Shown here one piece after another: positions 34,421-43,149 of a DNA stretch of 64,000 nt (position 1 is its first letter; each line of letters begins with the position of its first letter). Made by a program: the position numbers and the translations under genes. The notes under the pieces were generated by a model. It made no database searches. It had not been told where the DNA came from and saw nothing but the letters and a program-made list of their open reading frames with translations. The stretch is from assembly GCA_046483075.1 (NCBI GenBank), contig JAWODV010000029.1:1-64000 (forward strand), in the 5' to 3' direction. Source of the stretch: JASMTM01 sp046483075 (GTDB taxonomy: Bacteria; Thermotogota; Thermotogae; Petrotogales; Kosmotogaceae).

Positions 34421-36190
34421 ATGGCAATTAGAATACTTTCACAGGATATTGTCAGGAAGATTGCGGCAGGTGAAGTTGTTACGGGGGCTTTTTCCGTTAT
34501 AAAAGAGCTGATTGAAAACTCATTGGATGCTGAAGCAACACAGATAGATATTGCAGTTAAAAATGGAGGAAAAGAGTATATAAGCGTTGCTGACAATGGA
34601 ACAGGTATGAACCCTGATGATTTAAAATTAGCAATAAAACCGCATACAACAAGCAAAATTGAAAGATTTAGCGATCTTGACAATCTTGTTAGTTATGGCT
34701 TTCGTGGTGAGGCATTATCAACAATTGCAAGTGTATCAAGAATGAAAATATCCTCACGTTCCAGAAAAGATGATCTGGGATTGATGTTCGAAATTACCTC
34801 TGGAGATATTAAGAAAGAGCAGCCTATTGCAAGAGACACAGGTACTACGGTAGAGGTATATGATCTGCTATTCAACACTCCTGCAAGAAGAAAATTTTTA
34901 AAGTCGAAAGCAGTTGAAGGCAGAATGATAACAGAGACAATTGAGAGGTTTATTCTCTCACATCCAGGAATAGGATTTAAATACCTCAGAGATGACAAAC
35001 TAATTTACGACATAACTTCTACTTCAACTATTAAAGAAAGGATCACACAACTCTTCCCTGAATTAAAGCCTGGAGATGTTATAGAAGTTGAAGATAATAA
35101 ACAAGTTCCTGGGGTAAGTGTTAAAGGGTTTATTGTCATGCCAAATAAAACGAGACCAAACAGATTGGGTGAAATAATCTTTGTTAATGGAAGATATGTA
35201 AAACAGCCAGTATTAAACTTCTCAGTAGAACAGGGTTATTCTGAATCACTTGAAAAAGGTAGATTTCCATACTGCTTCATTTTTTTGAAGCTTTCTCCCG
35301 AGCAAATTGATGTTAATATCCATCCACAAAAACTGGAAGTAAAATTTTCAAGCACAACTGAGGTCAAGAAGGCAATCTCTAGAACAATCAGGGAAACATT
35401 AAGGAACAAAGGAAGCTTTTCCATTAAAATCGAAAAATCAGAACGTAAAGAAGAAATTTATTCAGATTCCGGACACGAAGAAAAGATATCGAAAGAGCCT
35501 CATACATTAAAAGAACGGTTTAGCACAAAAAACTTACCAACGAAAAATAATGATAAAAGCTCAAATCTTCCTATAGATATTGAAAGAAGTTTTTTCAGAC
35601 CTTTAAAAAAAGAAGATAAAGAAGATAATTACATAGAGCAGGTTGAGCTCATTGGGGTGCTTGGGGAACGATATATTATTGCTCAGGTAGCTAAAGGTCT
35701 ACTAATTGTAGATCAACATGCAGCACACGAAAGAATTACATATGAAAAACTTAACGAAACTACTGAAGTGAGCTCTCAAAATCTTCTTGAACCTGTTAGT
35801 ATTTTGCTTAATCAAACCAGCATGGAAATAGTACAAGACTCAAAAACTTTGTTAAATGAACTCGGGTTTTATTTTGATGTGCAAAGTGATAGAATTATTT
35901 TGAAGTCTATACCATACATACTTGACGACAGTGATGTAGAAAGTACTTTTAGAGACGTTTTAGACGAATTGAGACTTGGGGTTTTTAAAAACAAAAAAGA
36001 ACTAAGGAAAGATGTTTTGGCTGAAATTGCTTGTAAGTCGTCGTTCAGAACCGGAGATATGATGAATCTTGAACAGGCTAAAGCTCTGATTTCAGAGCTT
36101 AAAAAAAGACGGTTATTGGTATGTCCTCATGGCAGACCACTAACTATGTTACTTAAATTTTCAGATCTTGATAATTATTTTTCTAGATAA
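34421..36190 (+). CDS. mutL: DNA mismatch repair protein MutL
   Basis: MutL links mismatch recognition by MutS to strand cutting. The N-terminal GHKL ATPase has ELIENSLDAEATQI, DNGTGM and GFRGEALSTIASVS. The C-terminal endonuclease motif is visible as VDQHAAHERITYEKL, with ACKSSFR and CPHGRP, so this should be a nicking MutL rather than the enteric kind. The linker (about 345-400) is lysine/glutamate rich. The motif normally reading GEVVERPASVVKEL is GEVVTGAFSVIKEL here. ATG at 34421 is preceded by GTGGTGAT and overlaps rlmB's end region. mutS is not in the window. Confidence 0.95.
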   Translation: MAIRILSQDIVRKIAAGEVVTGAFSVIKELIENSLDAEATQIDIAVKNGGKEYISVADNGTGMNPDDLKLAIKPHTTSKIERFSDLDNLVSYGFRGEALSTIASVSRMKISSRSRKDDLGLMFEITSGDIKKEQPIARDTGTTVEVYDLLFNTPARRKFLKSKAVEGRMITETIERFILSHPGIGFKYLRDDKLIYDITSTSTIKERITQLFPELKPGDVIEVEDNKQVPGVSVKGFIVMPNKTRPNRLGEIIFVNGRYVKQPVLNFSVEQGYSESLEKGRFPYCFIFLKLSPEQIDVNIHPQKLEVKFSSTTEVKKAISRTIRETLRNKGSFSIKIEKSERKEEIYSDSGHEEKISKEPHTLKERFSTKNLPTKNNDKSSNLPIDIERSFFRPLKKEDKEDNYIEQVELIGVLGERYIIAQVAKGLLIVDQHAAHERITYEKLNETTEVSSQNLLEPVSILLNQTSMEIVQDSKTLLNELGFYFDVQSDRIILKSIPYILDDSDVESTFRDVLDELRLGVFKNKKELRKDVLAEIACKSSFRTGDMMNLEQAKALISELKKRRLLVCPHGRPLTMLLKFSDLDNYFSR

Positions 36191-36199
36191 ATCAACAAA

Positions 36200-36350
36200 C
36201 CTCTGGATCTGACTGAAGGGAAATCGGTGTAAAACCGATGCGGTCCCGCCACTGTAAGTGGGTACGAAATCCGCATTTGCCACTGGATATTCCGGGAAGG
36301 CGCGGAAAGTAGGGCGATCCACAAGTCAGGATACCTTCACCAGATTCTGG
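36200..36350 (+). ncRNA. Cobalamin (B12) riboswitch
   Basis: The RNA shows the conserved core of the cobalamin riboswitch. GAAGGGAA and the GCGGTCCCGCCACTGTAA block lie around 36215-36257, GCCACTGG at 36279-36286, CCGGGAAGG at 36292-36300, and AAGTCAGGATACC at 36323-36335. A closing P1 helix is formed by CTGGATCTG with CAGATTCTGG. It precedes the btuF-btuC-btuD transport genes and is followed at once by a terminator, so cobalamin binding should shut transcription off. Confidence 0.95.
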
Positions 36351-36390
36351 CACCATTTCTCCGTGGTAGAGAAATGGTGGGTTTGTTTGT
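36351..36390 (+). terminator. Riboswitch expression-platform terminator
   Basis: CACCATTTCTC and GAGAAATGGTG form an 11-pair stem around CGTGGTA, followed by a T-rich stretch (GGTTTGTTTG). The stem begins one base past the aptamer, so ligand state can decide whether it forms. The btuF ribosome binding site follows directly. Confidence 0.85.
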
Positions 36391-36405
36391 AATGGAGGTG
36401 TTGTT

Positions 36406-37293
36406 ATGTTAAGAAGGATTCTTATTATAGCGTTTACAGTTGTTGTTGGTCTTTCATACGCTTTTACAGTTGTAGATGATGCTGGCAGATTGGTTGAATT
36501 TGAAGATTTACCCAAAAGGGCAGTGATTGGGGCTCCAGCTGTTACCGATTTTCTTGTTTATCTTGGTCTTGAAGTAAAAATTGTCGGAGTTACAGATTGG
36601 GACGAGTATGCTCAAAAAAATGATGTTGAAACAATAGGTAATCTTGTTCCAATAAATATAGAAAAGATTATTACTCTGGAACCTGACATCGTTTTTTTAA
36701 CCGGTGGATTTCAGGAAACTGAAGCTGAGAAATTAACAAAATATGGCTTAAAAGTTGTTGTAATTAATCCAAATACATTTGAAGAAATTTACAAGGACAT
36801 TGTACAGATTGCTGCTATCTTTGGTAAAAATGAAAAGGGCAAAGAACTTGCAGATGATTTCAGAAAGAAGTATCTTGATTTGGCGAAAAAAACCTACGCC
36901 ATTCCAAATGAGCAAAAACCAAAGGTACTCTACACCATGATAACTGGAGAAATGAAGGAAATCTGGACCTGCGGTACAGGTTCATTTATTAATCAGGTTA
37001 TTGCCTATGCAGGTGGAGTAAACGTTGCAGCTCCCTATACAGGAAACAGTGGATGGTTTCCCATAAATGCTGAGTTCGTGGTAAAAAACGACCCTGATGT
37101 AATACTTGTACCTTATTATTATGATAAAGAAAAGACTGTGGAACTGATTAAGAACTATCCTCCTTTTGAAAATATCAAGGCTGTTGTAAATGAAAATGTA
37201 TACGGAATACCCGATAACATGGTAGCCCATACCGATCCTGAATCCATTAAACTTTTAGAATTATTGTACAAATTGTTTTATGATAACAAATAA
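36406..37293 (+). CDS. btuF: Cobalamin ABC transporter substrate-binding protein
   Basis: A 295-residue cluster-II (BtuF/FhuD-type) binding protein. It has a signal peptide (LRRILIIAFTVVVGLSYAF) without a lipobox cysteine, so it would be free or held by its hydrophobic end. Family segments are DDAGRLVEFEDLPKRAV near the N-terminus, LEPDIVFLTGGF and NDPDVILVPYYYD. The cobalamin riboswitch upstream is the main reason to name it BtuF rather than an iron-siderophore protein. The ATG follows AATGGAGGTG. It overlaps btuC by 14 bases. Confidence 0.9.
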   Translation: MLRRILIIAFTVVVGLSYAFTVVDDAGRLVEFEDLPKRAVIGAPAVTDFLVYLGLEVKIVGVTDWDEYAQKNDVETIGNLVPINIEKIITLEPDIVFLTGGFQETEAEKLTKYGLKVVVINPNTFEEIYKDIVQIAAIFGKNEKGKELADDFRKKYLDLAKKTYAIPNEQKPKVLYTMITGEMKEIWTCGTGSFINQVIAYAGGVNVAAPYTGNSGWFPINAEFVVKNDPDVILVPYYYDKEKTVELIKNYPPFENIKAVVNENVYGIPDNMVAHTDPESIKLLELLYKLFYDNK

Positions 37294-38287
37294 ATATTTG
37301 CAAACATTAAAATTCGTATTGTTAAGTATCGCAGGCTTCATATTTTTTATCTGGCTTTCATCCTTTGGAACAGTAAATTTTTCATTTTCGCAGTTAATTA
37401 ATATAATTTTTTCTCCGGATGAAAGTTCCATAAGTGCAATATATCTGAAATTAAGGCTCCCCAGAGTACTGCTTGCCTTTCTTATTGGAGCGGCTCTTTC
37501 TATTGCAGGAGATAGTCTGCAACTTACTTTGAAGAACCCACTGGCCGATCCATACATTATAGGTATCTCTGCAGGTGGTGCTTTTGGCGCAGTACTTTCC
37601 ATGGTTATGAACGACTATTTAGGCATAAATATTGGCATCGAAACTTTGGCTTTTTTCTTTGCATTGTTTTCTGCATTCTTAACCTATTACATCTCTAAAA
37701 GAGGTGGTAAGGTACCGGTTACCAATCTTATACTTAGCGGAGTAATCGTTTCTTTTCTGTTCAACGCAGCTGTTACTTTCATTGTCGTCTTCGCCTGGAG
37801 AAACATAATTAGTTTACATTTTTGGTCTCTTGGATCGCTTTCAGGAGCTACCTGGTCTGGTTTCTGGAAAATGCTACCGGTGCTAATAATAGAATCCATT
37901 ATCTATATGTTGTTAAGAAGAAAAATGTTGATCCTTGCAACAGGAGAACAGCACGCGTTAACCCTGGGAATTGAACCGGAAAAACTCAAATTTGCTGTTT
38001 TTGTAATGGTTGCTTTTGTTTCTGGCATAAGTGTTGCCATAGCAGGTTTGATTGGTTTTGTAGGCCTGATAATCCCCCATATAAGCAGGTTGTTGTTTGG
38101 CACTGACAGCAGGATAAATTTGTTCTCAACATTAATAATAGGTGGTTTGTTCTTATCTGTTTGTGACACAATAGCTCGAACATTATTCCAGCCAACTGAA
38201 CTTCCATTGGGAGCTATAACTGCTCTTATCGGAGCTCCGATGTTCATATACCTGTTAAGAAAAAGGGTGGCTGTTTCAAATGAATGA
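37280..38287 (+). CDS. btuC: Cobalamin ABC transporter permease
   Basis: A 335-residue FecCD-family permease with about ten membrane segments. Seen are LRLPRVLLAFLIGAALSIAG at the start of the conserved core, NPLADPYIIGISAGGAFGAVL, and the cytoplasmic coupling segment AIAGLIGFVGLIIPHISRLLFG that contacts the ATPase. It starts inside btuF and overlaps btuD by 8 bases. Cobalamin specificity is inferred from the riboswitch. Confidence 0.92.
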   Translation: MITNKYLQTLKFVLLSIAGFIFFIWLSSFGTVNFSFSQLINIIFSPDESSISAIYLKLRLPRVLLAFLIGAALSIAGDSLQLTLKNPLADPYIIGISAGGAFGAVLSMVMNDYLGINIGIETLAFFFALFSAFLTYYISKRGGKVPVTNLILSGVIVSFLFNAAVTFIVVFAWRNIISLHFWSLGSLSGATWSGFWKMLPVLIIESIIYMLLRRKMLILATGEQHALTLGIEPEKLKFAVFVMVAFVSGISVAIAGLIGFVGLIIPHISRLLFGTDSRINLFSTLIIGGLFLSVCDTIARTLFQPTELPLGAITALIGAPMFIYLLRKRVAVSNE

Positions 38288-39056
38288 TTTGATTCAAATA
38301 AATGATCTATCTTATTCATATACCAATATCGATGTGTTGAAAGGTATCACTCTTTCAATGAAAAAAGGTGAAGTCCTGGGTATTCTCGGTCCTAATGGAA
38401 GTGGAAAGACAACATTACTAAAAATCATTTCTGGAATTCTCAAAGATTATAGAGGCTCCGCGAAAATCAACAGTAAGGAAGTTAATTCATTCGCTCCAAA
38501 AGAACTGGCAAAAATTGTTTCTTTTGTACCTCAGGAATTTAACCCTACCTTCAATTTCAAATGTGAAACTATTGTTTCCTTTGGGAGAAACCCCTACAGT
38601 AATTTTTTTGGAGGGTTTACAAAAAAAGATTTTGACATCGTTGATAATGCAATGATTGAGGCCGATGTAGTTAACTTGAAAAACAGATATTATTTCACAT
38701 TAAGCGGTGGCGAAAAGCAGCGCGTGGTTATAGCTAAAACCTTCGCACAGAAAGGACATATATTGCTTCTTGATGAACTCACAACACATTTAGATCCAGG
38801 ACATACACAAAAAATTTCCAGTATTATTATGGAAAAAATTAAGAAAGAAAATTCGACAACAATAATGGTGGCTCATGATGTCAATGAAGCAATTGCTTTT
38901 TCACAAAAATTGATATTCATAAAAGAAGGCAAAATCGTTGCCGAAGGTAAACCTGAAGACATTATTTCTGAGAAACTAATAAAAATAGTTTACGGCGCAA
39001 AATCACTTATTACAGAAAATCCATTAACAAAGAAACCTTATGTGTTATATTATTGA
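38280..39056 (+). CDS. btuD: Cobalamin ABC transporter ATP-binding protein
   Basis: A 258-residue ABC ATPase. Walker A is GPNGSGKTTLLK, the Q-loop lies in VPQEF, the signature is LSGGEKQRVVIA, Walker B is ILLLDEL and the switch histidine is in MVAHDVNEAI. In this family the residue after LLDE is usually proline; here it is leucine (LLDELTTHLD). It closes the riboswitch-controlled transport operon and is followed by a terminator shared with the convergent protease gene. Confidence 0.93.
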   Translation: MNDLIQINDLSYSYTNIDVLKGITLSMKKGEVLGILGPNGSGKTTLLKIISGILKDYRGSAKINSKEVNSFAPKELAKIVSFVPQEFNPTFNFKCETIVSFGRNPYSNFFGGFTKKDFDIVDNAMIEADVVNLKNRYYFTLSGGEKQRVVIAKTFAQKGHILLLDELTTHLDPGHTQKISSIIMEKIKKENSTTIMVAHDVNEAIAFSQKLIFIKEGKIVAEGKPEDIISEKLIKIVYGAKSLITENPLTKKPYVLYY

Positions 39057-39064
39057 CTGCAAAG

Positions 39065-39098
39065 AAAAAAGCGCTGCTCTGATGGCAGCGCTTTAAGT
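39065..39098. terminator. Bidirectional terminator between btuD and the HtrA gene
   Basis: AAAGCGCTGC and GCAGCGCTTT form a 10-pair stem around TCTGATG. The minus strand has six T after the stem and so serves the HtrA gene well. The plus strand tail is shorter (TTT), so termination of btuD is weaker. Confidence 0.85.
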
Positions 39099-39109
39099 TA
39101 CAAAACCGG

Positions 39110-40504
39110 TTATCCCTGGTATCTGAAACTGGCAATATATCTAACTCCCTGTCTGTAAATGAATACTGCTACATAATCACCCTGGGCTATACTCTCAACA
39201 AGTCCTTTATAATCCTCAAGCTTGTTTACCTGATACTGCTGTCCATTAACACTTATCCTTATTACAATATCTTCTTTTTGAAGTCCTAGTTTTGAAGCAT
39301 AATTATCAGAAAGCATTTCTCTTATTATTACACCACTTATTTCATCTGGAATAGATAATCTTTCTCTATCTTCTGGAAGGATTTTTCCAACAACCATGCC
39401 TATCTTGTTATCTTCATATCTTTCTTCATCAAGTTTACCCTCTTCATCATTCTGGCGTCCCAATTTAATATCTAAAGTTAGCTCTTCTCCAAATCTATTT
39501 ACAGTTATGTTGACTTTGGATTCAGGTGGATAACTATGAATTACAGCAACAAGTTCATTAAAGGTTTTTATCTCCAGATCATTTACTTCTATGATTACGT
39601 CCTGGGTTTTTAATCCGGCTTTGTCGGCGGGAGAATCAGCTATAACATCTGTTATCAAAGCGCCAGATTCGACCTCTAATCCAATAGACCTGGCAGTATT
39701 TTCATCAACTGTTCTACCATAAACACCAAGATATGCCTTTTCGACCATGCCGGTCTTAATTAATTGATCAACAAATCTCATTGCAAGATTAATGGGGATT
39801 GCAAATCCTAACGCGGAACCATATTGTGATGAAACGATAGCAGTATTAATTCCTACAACCTGTCCATGGATATTAAGGAGCGGTCCACCCGAATTTCCAG
39901 GATTAATTGATGCATCTGTCTGTATAAGATTTGAATAATATCCATTCCCGTATGGCTTTTGGATTTGGCGACCCTTAGCACTAATTACTCCTACAGTTAC
40001 TGTGTGTTGAAAACCAAGAGGATTGCCTATCGCGATTGCCCATTCGCCAATATTTACCTTGTCTGAATCACCGATCTCCAGTACGGGTAATTCTTTATCT
40101 CCGGGATCAATCTTTATTACAGCAATATCTAATTCAGAATCTCCTCCAATGTATTTAGCAACATATTTATCACCATTAAGCAATGTTACTGTTATTTTAT
40201 CTGCATTACTTACAACGTGCTCATTTGTGAGAATATAACCATCTTTACTAAAAATAAAACCTGAACCTAATGTTTCTTGCTTTCTTTGAGTCTCTGGTAT
40301 TTCCCCAAAAAACCGTTTAAAAAACTCTTCAGTAAATGAATCAAAAGGACTGTAAGCCTGTGTTGAAACAACATCAATCTTTACAACTGCTGCCGCACAA
40401 GCTTCTACAACATTTTCAACCGGACTTTTGTAATCAGGATTCACATAAGCAAGACCCGAAAATGCAAGCATAACAATAATCAACAATATAAATAATCTTC
40501 TCAA
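39110..40504 (-). CDS. HtrA/DegP family serine protease with two PDZ domains
   Basis: A periplasmic quality-control protease. The catalytic triad, counted from the chosen start, is His96 in TNEHVVSNAD, Asp126 in ELDIAVIKID and Ser205 in NPGNSGGPLLN. Two PDZ domains follow (about 250-345 and 385-464). A signal peptide is present (LRRLFILLIIVMLAFSGLA). The TTG at 40504 lies 7 bases after AGGAGGT, giving 464 residues. Upstream ATGs at 40534 fall before that site and are rejected. A GTG at 40507 is also possible. It is a single-gene unit. Confidence 0.93.
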   Translation of the reverse strand: MRRLFILLIIVMLAFSGLAYVNPDYKSPVENVVEACAAAVVKIDVVSTQAYSPFDSFTEEFFKRFFGEIPETQRKQETLGSGFIFSKDGYILTNEHVVSNADKITVTLLNGDKYVAKYIGGDSELDIAVIKIDPGDKELPVLEIGDSDKVNIGEWAIAIGNPLGFQHTVTVGVISAKGRQIQKPYGNGYYSNLIQTDASINPGNSGGPLLNIHGQVVGINTAIVSSQYGSALGFAIPINLAMRFVDQLIKTGMVEKAYLGVYGRTVDENTARSIGLEVESGALITDVIADSPADKAGLKTQDVIIEVNDLEIKTFNELVAVIHSYPPESKVNITVNRFGEELTLDIKLGRQNDEEGKLDEERYEDNKIGMVVGKILPEDRERLSIPDEISGVIIREMLSDNYASKLGLQKEDIVIRISVNGQQYQVNKLEDYKGLVESIAQGDYVAVFIYRQGVRYIASFRYQG

Positions 40505-40534
40505 CACCAACACCTCCTGAATATTTAACATCAT

Positions 40535-40813
40535 TAATTACAGTTATTAGACAAATGGAATTTTTTTCGAGTTCAAACTATATATGAAAACAATTACTGC
40601 ACAGCAAAGAATACCTTAAAGAATTCTACTTCACTATATATGTATTTGATTATTTCTTATTTAAGAATACATTGAAGTGTGCAGTTGTTAAATTGTTTGC
40701 ACATAAGGCTAGCAACCTTCATATAAGGGATAATTTTATCACTTAACCTTGACCATTCAAATGCTTACCAGGATAGATTGCAGAGGACCAATATTAAGAA
40801 GTTTTTGTTTTAA
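40535..40813. other. 279-base non-coding region with inverted repeats
   Basis: No gene is visible here. It holds nested inverted repeats: ACTTCA (40628-40633) with TGAAGT (40673-40678), ATGTATT (40640-40646) with AATACAT (40666-40672), and TTCTTA (40654-40659) with TAAGAA (40662-40667). TGTGCA and TGCACA flank another stretch around 40679-40704. It must also contain the promoter of the HtrA gene, though I could not place it firmly. A structured RNA or a regulator-binding site is possible. Confidence 0.35.
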
Positions 40814-41878
40814 TTATTTATAGTCCTTACGAATGTACTTTGAATTCATTACTCTTAAAAGTGCTCCATAAGACATATTAAAAGCAATATGGTCGCCTGT
40901 TTTGTATTCATTTTCGCTTTCTGTTACATCGACTATCAAATGATCACTGGAAGCATGAAGTACCTCGAGATTTTCATCGAGTGGCTTAAGTGACCTGGGT
41001 AATACATCTTGTTCCCCAAGGTCCAAAATTGCCCGTAATCTCCACCCTTTATCAACAAATTCAGGTTTTCTTCCAAACGCATCTCTACCAATCTCTCCAA
41101 GCGGGAGAGATGGTTTTTCCTTGAGTTCAATAATTTCACCGTAAAGTATAGCTGTATCCTGCCTTGTACCGGGTACATCCCGATTATTTGTAGCATCTGT
41201 ACCACATATTATAGATTCTCCAAGTCTGAATTGATTTATTCCCTCTGGACACTGACCGCTTTCCACTAAAGGTAATGAAGCAGTATTACCTGCAGAATAA
41301 TATTTAAAGATGTGCCCCGTTTTTTTTCTAATCTTTTCTCCAAGATCTATAAGAATATTGAACTTATCCGGAGTAGCTTTGACACCACCGTAACAGCCAA
41401 GATTGGTTCCTATACCTGTGAGTTTTTTCCCCGCAATATCTACAGCTTTCTTCAATTCCTCAAAAGCGTTTTCAAACCATACACCTTCTCTTAAGTCACC
41501 TGTATCAACCATATAAATAAAACAATTATTTTTCCTTTTGGATTTTTCTACCAAAAAATTAAGTACTGACAGTTCGCTAACAAGGATTGTGTTAGCATGT
41601 TTAAGTGCTATTTCGACTTTATCAGCCGAGGGAGTTCTGAGCAACATTGTTTCAACATTTAGACCTGCTTTATGTAATCTTTCAAGATTATCAACACGGG
41701 ATTCTCCGATTATTACATTCTGGCATTCTTCCCAAAGCGCATAGACAACATTGGGGTCACCACATGTAACCTTCGAAACAGCAACCATTTCAATACTGGA
41801 ATTTTTCAATAAACTCCTTAAATATCCTGCATTACTTGCAATTCTATCTAAATAAATCTCAACATGAGCCACATCCAC
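40814..41878 (-). CDS. PLP-dependent amino acid racemase (alanine/ornithine/lysine racemase family)
   Basis: A 354-residue fold-type III PLP enzyme related to ornithine racemase and to the Thermotoga lysine racemase. The PLP lysine is in MVAVSKVTCGD near residue 36, with the phosphate-site and barrel segments GIGTNLGCYGGV, YYSAGNTASLP and RLGESIICGTDAT. The C-terminal beta domain includes ASSDHLIVDVT. It starts at GTG after AAGGAGT. Thermotoga peptidoglycan contains D-lysine, so a wall role is plausible. The actual substrate cannot be told from sequence. Confidence 0.82.
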   Translation of the reverse strand: MDVAHVEIYLDRIASNAGYLRSLLKNSSIEMVAVSKVTCGDPNVVYALWEECQNVIIGESRVDNLERLHKAGLNVETMLLRTPSADKVEIALKHANTILVSELSVLNFLVEKSKRKNNCFIYMVDTGDLREGVWFENAFEELKKAVDIAGKKLTGIGTNLGCYGGVKATPDKFNILIDLGEKIRKKTGHIFKYYSAGNTASLPLVESGQCPEGINQFRLGESIICGTDATNNRDVPGTRQDTAILYGEIIELKEKPSLPLGEIGRDAFGRKPEFVDKGWRLRAILDLGEQDVLPRSLKPLDENLEVLHASSDHLIVDVTESENEYKTGDHIAFNMSYGALLRVMNSKYIRKDYK

Positions 41879-41920
41879 ACAACTCCTTTAAGTCTAAATG
41901 GTTTTATTAAAATTATATCG

Positions 41921-41926
41921 TATAAT
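41921..41926 (+). promoter_or_regulatory. -10 element immediately before the GIY-YIG gene
   Basis: A perfect TATAAT ends only 4 bases before an ATG and 10 bases before the next in-frame ATG. Transcription would begin at or just before the start codon, giving a leaderless mRNA. No good -35 is visible. Confidence 0.5.
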
Positions 41927-41930
41927 TATT

Positions 41931-42341
41931 ATGAATATGAATACAGGTTCTTATTTATTATTTATAAAAGTATCAAGAAGAATCGAAGTCAGTTCAAAAA
42001 AATCTGACTGGACCATTGAACCTGGATTATACATCTATGTTGGTTCAGCAATGTCCACTTTAACCGGCAGAATAAAGAGGCACCTTACAGAGAAAAAGAA
42101 AAAACACTGGCACATAGATTTTCTAACTTCCAGGTCTGAAATTTTCCTTATTCTGCTGTTACCGTCTGAAACAAAAGTGGAAAAGGATATTTCGCAGTTT
42201 GTCAGCAAATTTGGAATACCCATAAAAGGATTTGGTTCAACTGATTACAAAGATCTCAATTCGAATCTTTATAAAATAAATGAAGAGAATGCTGAAGAGA
42301 TTTTCAAAAAGCTTTTTTCTAAATGGAGGGAATTGTTGTGA
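41931..42341 (+). CDS. GIY-YIG/DUF123 family protein
   Basis: A 136-residue protein of the DUF123 type, the short GIY-YIG nuclease-like family found in archaea and thermophilic bacteria. The motif is GLYIYVGSAMSTLTGRIKRHL (shown in part: GLYIYVGSAM), followed by KKKHWHIDFLTSRSE, which is the DUF123 hallmark. The catalytic pattern is that of a compact GIY-YIG fold, but activity has not been settled for the family. The start could be ATG at 41931 or at 41937; neither has a ribosome binding site. It overlaps the next gene as GTGA. Confidence 0.85.
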   Translation: MNMNTGSYLLFIKVSRRIEVSSKKSDWTIEPGLYIYVGSAMSTLTGRIKRHLTEKKKKHWHIDFLTSRSEIFLILLLPSETKVEKDISQFVSKFGIPIKGFGSTDYKDLNSNLYKINEENAEEIFKKLFSKWRELL

Positions 42342-43135
42342 TTGCATTTTTAAGCGACTGGGGTTACGAGAGCTATTACGTGGGAGTAGCAAAGGCCGTA
42401 ATTAAGTCAATAAACCCTGAGGTAGAAATAATTGACCTCACCCATAATATCAAACAATATAATATTAGACAGGCAGCACACATACTACAAAGAGTATGCA
42501 AGGATTTTACACCTCAAACAATATTTCTTGTTGTTGTGGATCCCAGTGTTGGTACTTCACGAAAACCAATTTGTATGAAAACAAAGAACGATATGTTCTT
42601 TGTAGGTCCGGATAATGGCGTTTTCAGTTTTGTTGGTAGTGACCTTGAAGTAAAAGAGGTTAGAGTTCTTGAAAATGAAGATTTTTTTTATGGTACTTCA
42701 CCAACATTTCATGGCAGAGATATTTTTGCGCCTGCTGCAGCGCATCTGGCATCAGGAGTGAAACTTAAGAAAATGGGCAGTTTACTCATGAATTATGAAA
42801 TACTTAGATATCGTAAACCTCAAAAAACTGGAAATACAATTCGTGGCGAAATTGCATATTATGACCATTTTGGAAATCTTGAAACCAATATCCCCGGCAA
42901 ATATGTTGAGGAATTTCTGGATTATGATGCACTTTTAAAAATTGGTCAAAATCAATACGAGACAACCTTTTGTAGAACATATTTTGATGTCAGACCGGGA
43001 CAGTTGCTTATACACACAGACAGTAGCGGATTTATAGAAATCGCAATTAATGAAGGGGATGCACAAAAAATGCTTGGTGCAAAACAAGGAGAACTACTTG
43101 AAATTGAGAAGATTGATTCAAATACTGATACCTAG
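42338..43135 (+). CDS. SAM hydroxide adenosyltransferase (DUF62 family)
   Basis: This family cleaves S-adenosylmethionine with water-derived hydroxide to adenosine and methionine, and is related to fluorinase and chlorinase. The catalytic set is visible: Asp and Arg in DPSVGTSRKP and His in TFHGRDIFAP, with VGPDNGVFSFV nearby. It is 265 residues from GTG at 42338, which is 7 bases after GGAGGG. An ATG at 42323 overlaps that site and is rejected. The halogenase-specific insert is not seen, so hydroxide is the likely nucleophile. Its cellular purpose is still debated for the family. Confidence 0.9.
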   Translation: MIAFLSDWGYESYYVGVAKAVIKSINPEVEIIDLTHNIKQYNIRQAAHILQRVCKDFTPQTIFLVVVDPSVGTSRKPICMKTKNDMFFVGPDNGVFSFVGSDLEVKEVRVLENEDFFYGTSPTFHGRDIFAPAAAHLASGVKLKKMGSLLMNYEILRYRKPQKTGNTIRGEIAYYDHFGNLETNIPGKYVEEFLDYDALLKIGQNQYETTFCRTYFDVRPGQLLIHTDSSGFIEIAINEGDAQKMLGAKQGELLEIEKIDSNTDT

Positions 43136-43149
43136 GAAGTGGTGATTCG

